From Veillonellaceae bacterium (GTDB taxonomy: Bacteria > Bacillota > Negativicutes > Veillonellales > Veillonellaceae): a stretch of DNA of 12,891 bases. Positions 6,472 through 12,867 of the stretch are shown one piece after another. Position 1 is the first letter of the stretch. Each line of letters opens with the position of its first letter. Position numbers and translations under genes: made by a program. The notes below the pieces were generated by a model. The model made no database searches, was not told the DNA's origin, and worked only from the letters and a program-made list of their open reading frames with translations. The stretch is from contig CAAFQR010000132.1 in NCBI GenBank assembly GCA_900765165.1, forward strand, positions 1 through 12,891. The letters are read 5' to 3'.

Positions 6472-7338
6472 ATGAAATTAAAAAAATTAATTCTCATGGC
6501 TTTAACCGGCGTTTTACTTACCGGCAGCACTGTGTCAGCACAAGTAACATACGAACACGTACGCAATGCTACCGGTAGACTAAGCTATAACGACACGGTT
6601 TTCGTTATCGACCCTATGTTAGCCGAAAAAGGACGTTATCCAGGATTTGCTGGAACCTTTAACTCACAGCTAAGAAATCCATTAGTAGATTTGCCCACAA
6701 CCAAAGAAGATGTGTTAAAAGGCGCCGATGCCATTATTGTAACACACACCCACCTCGATCACTGGGATGAAGTTGCTCAACAAACCATTCGTAAAGATAT
6801 CCCTATTTTCACACAAAACGATGCGGATGCGCAAGCAATTCGCAAAGAAGGCTTTACCAATGTTCGAGTGTTAACCGATGGCACAGTTTTCAAAAATGTT
6901 ACCCTTCAAAACATTGAAGGAACCCATGGTACCCAAGCCATGTATGATAATCCCGTTATAGGTGGTAAATTAGGCGATAGCATGGGCGTTGTCTTCTCCG
7001 AACCGAACGAAAAAACAACCTATCTTATGGGTGACACCGTATGGACACCGCGTATTAACAAAACCTTGCGTCAATACAACCCGGACATTCTCATCATGAA
7101 CACCGGCTACGCCAAGCTATTGGGCTATAACGAAGGCATCATCATGGGCACTGCCGATGTGGCCAAAGCGGCCTCCATTATGCCCAACGCATCTATCATC
7201 ACGGTTCACATGGATGCCATCAACCACTGCACCGTGTCCCGCGCCAACATGCGTGACTTTATACATCAAATGAAGCTCGATGACAGAGTATACGTACCTA
7301 ATGATGGCGAAAGTGTAACCTTCCCATCTAAAAAGTAA
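6472..7338 (+). CDS. Secreted MBL-fold metallo-hydrolase
   Basis: This 288-residue protein carries a Sec signal peptide: lysines at 2, 4 and 5, a hydrophobic stretch ILMALTGVLLTG, and a likely cut after STVSA at residue 23. The mature part is a metallo-beta-lactamase fold with the metal motif THTHLDHWD (H92, H94, D96, H97) and further probable ligands H152, D188 and H246. It resembles UlaG-like members of the Lactamase_B_2 group, which hydrolyse varied esters, lactones or phosphoesters. Its substrate is unknown, and nothing here marks it as an antibiotic resistance enzyme. I start it at ATG 6472, which has AAGGAG 8 nt upstream and is the only start placing the signal peptide at the N-terminus; an upstream in-frame ATG adds 32 implausible residues. 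It is the only plus-strand gene in the window. Confidence 0.9.
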   Translation: MKLKKLILMALTGVLLTGSTVSAQVTYEHVRNATGRLSYNDTVFVIDPMLAEKGRYPGFAGTFNSQLRNPLVDLPTTKEDVLKGADAIIVTHTHLDHWDEVAQQTIRKDIPIFTQNDADAQAIRKEGFTNVRVLTDGTVFKNVTLQNIEGTHGTQAMYDNPVIGGKLGDSMGVVFSEPNEKTTYLMGDTVWTPRINKTLRQYNPDILIMNTGYAKLLGYNEGIIMGTADVAKAASIMPNASIITVHMDAINHCTVSRANMRDFIHQMKLDDRVYVPNDGESVTFPSKK

Positions 7339-7344
7339 CCATAT

Positions 7345-7425
7345 ACAAAAAGAGCTGTCTCGCATTGACTAATACCCGCTTTACTGAATTTCAGTAGGGC
7401 GGGTATTTTATGCGTAACAGCTCTT
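7345..7425. terminator. Compound hairpin, bidirectional terminator between convergent genes
   Basis: Nested arms pair in order: AAGAGCTGT/ACAGCTCTT (9 bp), CGCAT/ATGCG (5 bp), AATACCCGC/GCGGGTATT (9 bp) and TACTGAA/TTCAGTA (7 bp). On the minus strand the full structure ends in TTTTTGTAT and would stop the Rrf2 transcript. On the plus strand the inner hairpin is followed by ATTTTATG and could stop the hydrolase transcript. Its length and layering are greater than a simple terminator needs. Confidence 0.8.
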
Positions 7426-7463
7426 CTCCCATACCCACTATGCTTTTATACGGCAGTGGCATC

Positions 7464-7943
7464 TCATCCAGCTACCGCATCAGTGCTACCTTCTTGAGTG
7501 GCATCATCCATAGCCGCCAAATACTTGTCAGCATCGTCCCTCACATCGGATAGCTTAATAGCCGCCAGCTTCTGTTCCATGGCCTGCTGCACCAAATCCA
7601 AGCGCTCATCAAGCACATCGTGGATACAACGGCCAATAGGACAGGCCGGATTTGGATGTTCATGAAAGTGAAATAAAGCGCCTTCACCAACGCATTCCAC
7701 CGCTTTATAAACATCAAAGAAGGTAATCTCTTCTAAAGGTTTTGCCATTTCAGCACCGCCGGAGCCACGTTTTACCGTCACAAGCCCTGCGGCCTTCAAT
7801 TGGCCTAAAATTTTACGGACTACAACCGGATTCACAGAAACACTGCCGGCAATATAATCGCTGGTCACTTTATCCTGACCACTAAATGCGTCAATGCACA
7901 AAATAGTGTGCACCGCAATTGTAAATCGACTGGAGATCTGAAT
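7464..7943 (-). CDS. Rrf2-family transcriptional regulator (YwnA-like), probable ATT start
   Basis: This winged-helix protein has 159 residues when begun at ATT 7943-7941. From there the frame reads (M)QISSRFTIAVHTILCIDAF, the typical opening of Rrf2 proteins. AGGGAGG lies 8 nt before the ATT, and the frame closes at TGA 7961-7959 with no ATG, GTG or TTG in between. The first conventional start, GTG 7913, has no ribosome site and would delete most of the first DNA-binding helix. Recognition residues follow (SVNPVVVRKILGQLKAAGLV), then the wing KRGSGGAEMAKP. Two cysteines, in ACPIGRC (about 101 and 106), may sense redox or thiol stress; the three-cysteine cluster of IscR is absent. Its promoter holds the same operator as the oxidoreductase gene, which suggests autoregulation and control of that gene. 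Confidence 0.85.
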   Translation of the reverse strand: MQISSRFTIAVHTILCIDAFSGQDKVTSDYIAGSVSVNPVVVRKILGQLKAAGLVTVKRGSGGAEMAKPLEEITFFDVYKAVECVGEGALFHFHEHPNPACPIGRCIHDVLDERLDLVQQAMEQKLAAIKLSDVRDDADKYLAAMDDATQEGSTDAVAG

Positions 7944-7999
7944 TTTCGGTACCTCCCTTCATACTAGTTACACACGAAATCAGCTTACTGTATAGCTTT

Positions 8000-8027
8000 A
8001 TTATACGTCAGTTAGTTGTAATGTCAA
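8000..8027 (-). promoter_or_regulatory. Promoter of the Rrf2 gene
   Basis: Consensus TTGACA (8027-8022) and TATAAT (8005-8000) are separated by 16 bp. The -35 lies inside the operator at 8012-8040. Such a strong promoter makes sense if a repressor normally holds it. Confidence 0.8.
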
Positions 8028-8040
8028 TAGTTACATCTTA
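8012..8040. promoter_or_regulatory. Rrf2-gene operator, second copy of the shared element
   Basis: TTAGTTGTAA, TGTCAATAG and TTACATCTTA match the element at 5767-5795 at 27 of 29 positions, with the first 24 identical. Both mismatches fall in the distal arm, so this copy is a slightly weaker dyad. Confidence 0.75.
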
Positions 8041-8073
8041 GTAAGTAGCACCTACCAATTGGTAGTTACTTAC
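8041..8073. repeat. 33-bp imperfect palindrome next to the Rrf2 operator
   Basis: GTAAGTA (8041-8047) pairs with TACTTAC (8067-8073), and CTACCAATTGGTAG (8052-8065) is a perfect 14-bp palindrome inside. It abuts the operator on the upstream side of the Rrf2 promoter and lies 20 bp after the flavoprotein stop codon. No T-run follows on the minus strand, so it may be a weak terminator or a second protein-binding site. Confidence 0.55.
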
Positions 8074-8093
8074 AAGCCTTAAGTCTTAAAAAC

Positions 8094-8633
8094 TTACGCG
8101 TGTAAACCGGCTTCATAGGCTTCTTTCATGGCTTTATGCCCTTTAATGGCACCTTTTTCATACACGCCTAAGCCATAAATAACGCCTTTTTCAACAGCAC
8201 CGCTAATACAAGCCGCATAACCACGGAAGCAGCCTAACGTGCCTTCCATATCACCTTTCGACGAATCGGCAGCGGTCAAAATGTAATACAATACCTTGTC
8301 GCGCACTTCGGTCCAGCGCGCTACGGTGCGGTCAATCAACGCCTTCAGCTGGGCATTCATGGAGTAGAAATACACCGGCGTCGCCAATACCAATACATCA
8401 GCGGCAATCATTTTATCAAGAATTTCTGCCATGTCATCCTTCTGCACACATTCGCCATTGTGGTTACGACAGTAGTAGCAAGCTGTGCAATAGCCAATCT
8501 TCTTACGCGCCACTTCGATTTTTTCTACCTTATGACCGGCTTCCAATGCACCTTTCATAAATTCATCGCACAACATGTCAGAATTCCCGCCGTGGCGCGG
8601 GCTACCGGATAAAATCAACACTTGTTTACTCAT
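8094..8633 (-). CDS. Flavodoxin-fold NAD(P)H-dependent FMN reductase, iron-sulfur flavoprotein-like
   Basis: This 179-residue protein has the FMN phosphate loop SGSPRHGGNSD at 9-19 and a second FMN contact ATPVYFYSMNAQLKALIDR at about 84-102. Between them C49-x2-C52-x2-C55-x6-C62 resembles the compact cysteine motif of iron-sulfur flavoproteins, which hold a 4Fe-4S cluster. Many plain NADPH-FMN reductases of this family also carry part of this motif, so cluster binding is possible but not proven. It should pass electrons from NAD(P)H through FMN to quinones, metals or oxygen species in the cytosol. AGGAGG lies 7 nt before the ATG. It has its own promoter with a MerR-type arrangement, so induction by thiol, metal or aldehyde stress is plausible. 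It follows the cytochrome b-like gene on the same strand but has a separate promoter. Confidence 0.88.
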   Translation of the reverse strand: MSKQVLILSGSPRHGGNSDMLCDEFMKGALEAGHKVEKIEVARKKIGYCTACYYCRNHNGECVQKDDMAEILDKMIAADVLVLATPVYFYSMNAQLKALIDRTVARWTEVRDKVLYYILTAADSSKGDMEGTLGCFRGYAACISGAVEKGVIYGLGVYEKGAIKGHKAMKEAYEAGLHA

Positions 8634-8690
8634 ACCTATACCTCCTGTTATACCTATATGGGGTTAAACGACCTATTTCACTTCACGTAT

Positions 8691-8721
8691 ATTCTACGAC
8701 TTGGAGTTCACTTTAAGTCAA
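8691..8721 (-). promoter_or_regulatory. MerR-type promoter with 19-bp spacer and internal dyad
   Basis: On the minus strand TTGACT (8721-8716) and TAGAAT (8696-8691) are 19 bp apart, too far for ordinary sigma-70 use. The spacer region holds the dyad ACTTGGAGTT/CACTTTAAGT (8699-8718), with 7 of 10 positions symmetric. This is the layout of promoters activated by MerR-family proteins, and it resembles AdhR/NmlR-type operators as I recall them. No merR-like gene lies in the window. Confidence 0.65.
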
Positions 8722-8769
8722 GAGGTAATCTACAAGTATACAACAAGCTATTACAAATACCACCGCTAA

Positions 8770-8817
8770 AATAAACACCCTAAAACGGCGAAACGCCGTG
8801 TGAGATTATTTCACACG
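8770..8817 (-). terminator. Terminator of the cytochrome b-like gene
   Basis: On the minus strand CGTGTGA/TCACACG forms a hairpin across the stop codon. It is followed by ACGGCG-TTT-CGCCGT and an interrupted T-rich tail (TTTTAGGGTGTTTATTTTA). The two stems share bases, so only one can form fully at a time. Confidence 0.65.
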
Positions 8818-9507
8818 ACGTTCGATAACGTAGCCAATCATGGCTAACAGGATGCCCATACCGAAATATTCAATTGTGGTCGACACTAAAGACCCGGAGT
8901 CATACACCGGCTGGCCCGTAACCACCGAATTAAAAATATCTAACCACGGCATTGTCACAATACCGAAAATACCTATAATGCTAAACAAAAACAAGATAAC
9001 ACGAATCGTGCGTTGCACGCGGTACCCTTCTAAGAAAGCTAAGTGCTTCTTGCAGAACGTAGCAATGACGTTGCCATGCCAACCAATGTGACCACACAGT
9101 GCAGCTACAAAAATATAACCAGCAATTTGATGATAAATTTCCATTTCATGCTTCGAAACAGAAAGACCAATCATCGGCGGTTTAACATACACAAAACCAG
9201 CCGTTGCCAATACAGCGAGTATCAATACTACATTCAAAACCGTGTGAATACGACGCTTTATCGTGTACTTGCCTGCGTTTAAATGAGTGAACCAAGCCCG
9301 GTTACCGATAACATGAATCGCTACAGCGATAAAGAAAATATCCCCTAACTGCTTGTGCAATCCCTTGCCCCACATAGGATACATCGGTTCCGTTACAGCG
9401 ATTATAAACAACAACGCGTACGCTACATATCGCCAAGAACGATAAGCCCATATACGATCAAACAGCGATACCAAGCCGCCAACGAAACGATTTAATACAA
9501 CTGCCAT
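8806..9507 (-). CDS. Membrane cytochrome b-like protein with two H-x13-H heme pairs
   Basis: From ATG 9507 this is a 233-residue integral membrane protein with about six helices, near 28-41, 55-68, 88-107, 126-142, 165-184 and 212-227. Two helices each carry histidines 14 residues apart: H51/H65 in HKQLGDIFFIAVAIH and H126/H140 in HQIAGYIFVAALCGH. This pattern would bind two b-type hemes across the bilayer, as in ferric-reductase-like and DUF4405/cytochrome b561-like proteins. It probably passes electrons across the membrane; donor and acceptor are unknown. I chose the third in-frame ATG because AGGAG lies 9 nt upstream of it; the two earlier ATGs (9516, 9513) sit almost on the ribosome site. 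The flavoprotein gene follows downstream, a possible electron donor, although a terminator and promoter separate them. Confidence 0.75.
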   Translation of the reverse strand: MAVVLNRFVGGLVSLFDRIWAYRSWRYVAYALLFIIAVTEPMYPMWGKGLHKQLGDIFFIAVAIHVIGNRAWFTHLNAGKYTIKRRIHTVLNVVLILAVLATAGFVYVKPPMIGLSVSKHEMEIYHQIAGYIFVAALCGHIGWHGNVIATFCKKHLAFLEGYRVQRTIRVILFLFSIIGIFGIVTMPWLDIFNSVVTGQPVYDSGSLVSTTIEYFGMGILLAMIGYVIERRVK

Positions 9508-9612
9508 CTTCATCATCTCCTCATGATTTATCTATCTTGTTTATGAAGTATATCAGTTTTGTATTAAAGCGGCATGAAAAAGACAATAGAAATGAGATAA
9601 AATTATAGAAGG

Positions 9613-10614
9613 TTACTTTAAGCTATGTATTTCCTTCTCTAAATCAGCAAGTCCTTGAATAATTTCATCAAACTCAGGAATTTTACAAAAAAACATTTCT
9701 TCCATACTGTTATAATCAGCTTTAATTTCCTTTAGCCGATACGCATCTGGAACTAAACGAATTGTTTTCGGAACAGCTTCTTCATATCTAGCCCAGCCTC
9801 TAGGATAAAATTTCTCTTTAAACCGCACGACTTTTTCAAGAAGTTCTTTGTCAGCAAAAGCTTTTGCCTTATATGTAGACTTGGCCAAACAATACATATC
9901 ATAATAATGCCGTGCATACCTATCTGGTAATTTACTGTTTTCTGGTCTATGCGCTTCATGATGTAGTATCGTCGCTTTTTCCCAAAAAGTCCTCTCCGGC
10001 AATACGGTTCTCACATCAATATTCTCACCTTCAAACAGCTGAGGATATACGCTTTTTATGTCTGGTTGAATACCTATAATTTTAGCAGGTGTCCATGCTG
10101 CCAATGAACCAATTTCCATCCTAACATTTTGTGCGATATAAAAAGATTCATAATTGCTAGGGTAAGTAAAGACTACCGTTTGCGGGTCTTCGTCATCTAG
10201 ATCAACTGCAAAATCATCCAAAATATAATTTTTAAAATCTAAAGTCATCCGTGGAACAAAATACTGGACCAAGAATTCAGCTGTTTGCTTATTAACTTGC
10301 TCATTAAACTTTACTTGCTGATTTTTAGAACGTTCCTCCCAAGGTTCACTATTGCTATACCCCAAAAGTCTCCAATCAAGGATTAAATCAATATCCTCAG
10401 AAAATCGTTCAATTAAACCAAAACATTTAGAGAGACTAGTTCCACCTTTAAAAGTAAAATACTCACTCCACTCACACTGACTAAATAAATAGTTTAAAAC
10501 AAAAGAGACCCAGTAATCTTTTTCTATAACAACTTCAGCAATCCCCGTTTCTACTGAAGCATTATGTATTACATATTCTAACTCATCTTTAGAAAACCGT
10601 TTAAAAGAAAACAC
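9613..10614 (-). CDS. abiEii: AbiEii-family nucleotidyltransferase toxin (type IV toxin-antitoxin)
   Basis: This 333-residue protein has the DNA polymerase beta-type nucleotidyltransferase core. Residues IEKDYWVSFVLNYLF near 30-44 match the family N-terminus. FKGGTSLSK (55-63) is motif I, and SEDIDL holds the metal-binding D74 and D76. Motif III lies in the FWEKATILHHEAHR region (about 210-223) and motif IV in RYARHYYDMY (about 232-241). AbiEii relatives transfer nucleotides to RNA targets, halt growth and block phage spread when not held in check by AbiEi. There is no ATG near the start. GTG 10614 has GAGGG 6 nt upstream and lies 2 bp after the antitoxin stop; a TTG at 10629 is less likely. 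The gene is AT-rich compared with guaA. All four motifs look intact, so I see no sign of inactivation. Confidence 0.9.
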   Translation of the reverse strand: MFSFKRFSKDELEYVIHNASVETGIAEVVIEKDYWVSFVLNYLFSQCEWSEYFTFKGGTSLSKCFGLIERFSEDIDLILDWRLLGYSNSEPWEERSKNQQVKFNEQVNKQTAEFLVQYFVPRMTLDFKNYILDDFAVDLDDEDPQTVVFTYPSNYESFYIAQNVRMEIGSLAAWTPAKIIGIQPDIKSVYPQLFEGENIDVRTVLPERTFWEKATILHHEAHRPENSKLPDRYARHYYDMYCLAKSTYKAKAFADKELLEKVVRFKEKFYPRGWARYEEAVPKTIRLVPDAYRLKEIKADYNSMEEMFFCKIPEFDEIIQGLADLEKEIHSLK

Positions 10615-10616
10615 TC

Positions 10617-11219
10617 CTATCCCTCGCAAATCTTTTTAATCACTCTATAAACCCATGCGCTTGTTGACTTTCCTTCTTCTAAAAGCTTTATCTTATTATC
10701 AGCAGACAATATCTTACTTAAGTGTCTTATATGCTTTTCTGTAACAGAATCTTTTCCCAAAGCCTTCAACGCTTGAATAACCATGGAACTTAGAAAAGAT
10801 ATATTTGAAATCTCACCATTATTACGATGTTTAAATCGTATAGTCACTTTACCATAGGAAAAATCTGCATAACGACCATCAGAAACATAAGTCCATTTTG
10901 CCGGTACCTGTGTAGACAATCCCAATATGTTTAATGCAGTGTTACCAGATGGCGCAATAGTCCAATTATATTTTCTAGCTATTGCTTTAGCCACTTCATG
11001 AGCTACCGGAGCCTCATATTCGTCAATTAGAGAAATATATTTTGGCTTATAATAGAATCCCTTTATAATTCGCCGAACATCTCCAGATAATACCATACGA
11101 TTTAAACTCTTTCGAACCGTTTCATAATCAGCGATATCAAGGAAATCATTCGCCGTAAAAACATACTTAGAATCCCAATTCTCTATTCTATTATAAATTT
11201 TAGATTTAAATGTTTCCAT
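10617..11219 (-). CDS. abiEi: AbiEi-family antitoxin and repressor (DUF6088 type)
   Basis: This 200-residue protein has an N-terminal winged helix at about 5-60 (VFTANDFLDIADYETVRKSL, ending in the wing RRIIKGFYYKPK). The C-terminal domain contains APSGNTALNILGLSTQVPAK and WTYVSDG, the conserved core of DUF6088/AbiEi_4 antitoxins. AbiEi proteins neutralise the AbiEii toxin without stable binding and repress their own operon by binding inverted repeats. ATG 11219 has AAAGGAGG 9 nt upstream; an in-frame TTG at 11243 lies inside the operator palindrome and is rejected. The toxin gene begins 2 bp after the stop, so translation is probably coupled. The perfect 34-bp palindrome at 11234-11267 over the -10 box is its likely target. 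Confidence 0.88.
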   Translation of the reverse strand: METFKSKIYNRIENWDSKYVFTANDFLDIADYETVRKSLNRMVLSGDVRRIIKGFYYKPKYISLIDEYEAPVAHEVAKAIARKYNWTIAPSGNTALNILGLSTQVPAKWTYVSDGRYADFSYGKVTIRFKHRNNGEISNISFLSSMVIQALKALGKDSVTEKHIRHLSKILSADNKIKLLEEGKSTSAWVYRVIKKICEG

Positions 11220-11233
11220 AAAATATCGCCTCC

Positions 11234-11267
11234 TTTGTCCCAAATATTATATAATATTTGGGACAAA
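11234..11267. promoter_or_regulatory. Perfect 34-bp palindromic operator of the abiE operon
   Basis: The half-site TTTGTCCCAAATATTAT is followed directly by its exact complement, with no spacer and no mismatch. The element covers the -10 box and the transcription start and ends 2 bp before the ribosome site. A dimer of the AbiEi winged-helix protein is the expected ligand. Confidence 0.85.
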
Positions 11268-11274
11268 AATTCAA
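11246..11274 (-). promoter_or_regulatory. Promoter of the abiE operon
   Basis: TTGAAT (11274-11269) and a consensus TATAAT (11251-11246) are separated by 17 bp on the minus strand. The -10 box is inside the palindrome, so operator binding should shut the promoter completely. Confidence 0.8.
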
Positions 11275-11284
11275 TTTACTATAC

Positions 11285-11316
11285 AAAAAAAGGATGCACA
11301 ACGAAGTTGTACATCC
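11285..11316 (-). terminator. Terminator of guaA
   Basis: GGATGTACAAC and GTTGTGCATCC form an 11-bp stem (one G-U pair) with a TTC loop, followed by seven T residues on the minus strand. It begins 16 bp after the guaA stop and isolates the abiE promoter from guaA read-through. Confidence 0.9.
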
Positions 11317-11331
11317 TTTAATATCTTTATT

Positions 11332-12867
11332 CTATTCCCATTCAATGGTAGCCGGCGGTTTAGAAGTAATATCATACACAATGCGGTTAATGTGCTGTAC
11401 TTCATTAACGATGCGCACGGAGATTTTATCTAAAACGTCGTACGGAATGCGTGCCCAATCAGCGGTCATGAAGTCCGTCGTGGTAACGCCACGCAATGCC
11501 AAGGTGTAGTCATAGGTACGGAAGTCGCCCATAACGCCTACAGTACGAGTAGAGGTCAACACAGCAAAGTACTGGTTGATGCTACGGTCCAAACCGGCGT
11601 TAGCGATTTCTTCGCGGAAAATAGCGTCTGCATCACGCAAAACTTCCAATTTGTCGCGCGTAATTTCACCCATAACACGAATAGCAAGGCCCGGACCCGG
11701 GAACGGCTGACGCCATACGAGGTAATCGGCCAAGCCCAATTCAGCGCCCAATTCGCGAACTTCGTCCTTAAAGAGGTTGCGAAGCGGTTCGATTAAGCCT
11801 TTGAAATCAACAACTGCCGGCAAACCGCCAACGTTGTGATGGCTCTTAATCACAGCGGCATCACCAGCACCGGATTCAATAACGTCCGGATAGATAGTGC
11901 CCTGTGCCAAGAAATCAACAGAACCGATTTTACGGCCTTCGTCTTCAAATACACGAATGAATTCTTCGCCGATGATTTTACGTTTCTTTTCCGGTTCTTC
12001 AACGCCTTCCAAGCGGCCCAAGAAACGGTCAGATGCATCAACACGAATGAAGTTCATGCCGGAATCCTTAAATGCCGCTTCTACTTCGTCGCCTTCGTTT
12101 TTACGCATCAAACCATGGTCAACGAAGATACAAGTCAACTGGCTACCAACAGCTTTGGAAATCAATGCTGCGGCAACGGAGCTATCAACACCGCCAGACA
12201 AAGCCAACAAGACTTTGCCATCGCCAACGGTACGACGAATTTCTTCAACCGCAACCTTAGCGTAGTTAGCCATGGTCCATTCGCCTTTGCAACCACAAAC
12301 TTCAAAGAGGAAGTTGTGAAGCATTTCCTTGCCGTGTTCGCTGTGCAACACTTCCGGATGATACTGCATCGCATATAATTTACGCGCCGGATTCTGCATA
12401 GCAGCTACCGGGCAATGTTCCGTATGGCCTACCACTTCAAAACCTTCCGGAACGGATGCTACATAGTCCACATGACTCATCCAAACAACTTCTTCTTCGC
12501 TTAAGCCCTTGAACAAAGGCGATGCGGTATTCACACGAACCGGCGTTTTACCAAATTCACGGGTATCAGCGGATTTAACTTCGCCGCCCAAGGTGTGCGC
12601 CATGAGCTGCATACCATAGCAAAGACCCAAAACCGGTACATCCAATTCAAATACTTCTTGTTCGATACGCGGCGAATTTTCTTCGTAAACACTGTTCGGT
12701 CCGCCGGTGAAAATAACACCTACCGGATTCAACTCTTTAATCTTCGCCAACGCTTTGTCATACGGATACACTTCGCAATATACGTGATTTTCACGTACGC
12801 GACGTGCAATCAGCTGGTTGTACTGTCCACCGAAGTCAACAACGATAACTAGCTCTTTCTGATCCAT
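11332..12867 (-). CDS. guaA: GMP synthase (glutamine-hydrolysing)
   Basis: GuaA converts XMP to GMP using ATP and the amide of glutamine, the last step of guanine nucleotide synthesis, in the cytosol. The 511-residue protein is full length for the family. The N-terminal class I glutaminase carries nucleophile C83 in GLCYGMQ with H170 and E172 in YHPEV. The ATP pyrophosphatase domain has the PP-loop SGGVDSS at about 224-230. The C-terminal dimerisation domain ends KPPATIEWE, the near-universal GuaA terminus. I place the start at ATG 12867 because GGAGG lies 5 nt upstream. An ATG 4 codons earlier leaves only one base after AAGGAG. The promoter lies outside the window, so purine control (for example a PurR box or guanine riboswitch) cannot be judged. 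A strong terminator follows the stop. Confidence 0.98.
   Translation of the reverse strand: MDQKELVIVVDFGGQYNQLIARRVRENHVYCEVYPYDKALAKIKELNPVGVIFTGGPNSVYEENSPRIEQEVFELDVPVLGLCYGMQLMAHTLGGEVKSADTREFGKTPVRVNTASPLFKGLSEEEVVWMSHVDYVASVPEGFEVVGHTEHCPVAAMQNPARKLYAMQYHPEVLHSEHGKEMLHNFLFEVCGCKGEWTMANYAKVAVEEIRRTVGDGKVLLALSGGVDSSVAAALISKAVGSQLTCIFVDHGLMRKNEGDEVEAAFKDSGMNFIRVDASDRFLGRLEGVEEPEKKRKIIGEEFIRVFEDEGRKIGSVDFLAQGTIYPDVIESGAGDAAVIKSHHNVGGLPAVVDFKGLIEPLRNLFKDEVRELGAELGLADYLVWRQPFPGPGLAIRVMGEITRDKLEVLRDADAIFREEIANAGLDRSINQYFAVLTSTRTVGVMGDFRTYDYTLALRGVTTTDFMTADWARIPYDVLDKISVRIVNEVQHINRIVYDITSKPPATIEWE

Noticed and set aside
9508..9612. Terminator for the abiE operon or a clear promoter for the cytochrome gene
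   Set aside because: No stable hairpin with a T-run follows the toxin stop. TATACT is present on the minus strand but without a convincing -35 at the right distance.
11836..12378. Plus-strand open frame of 180 codons opposite guaA
   Set aside because: It lies entirely antisense to the conserved guaA reading frame and shows no family features.
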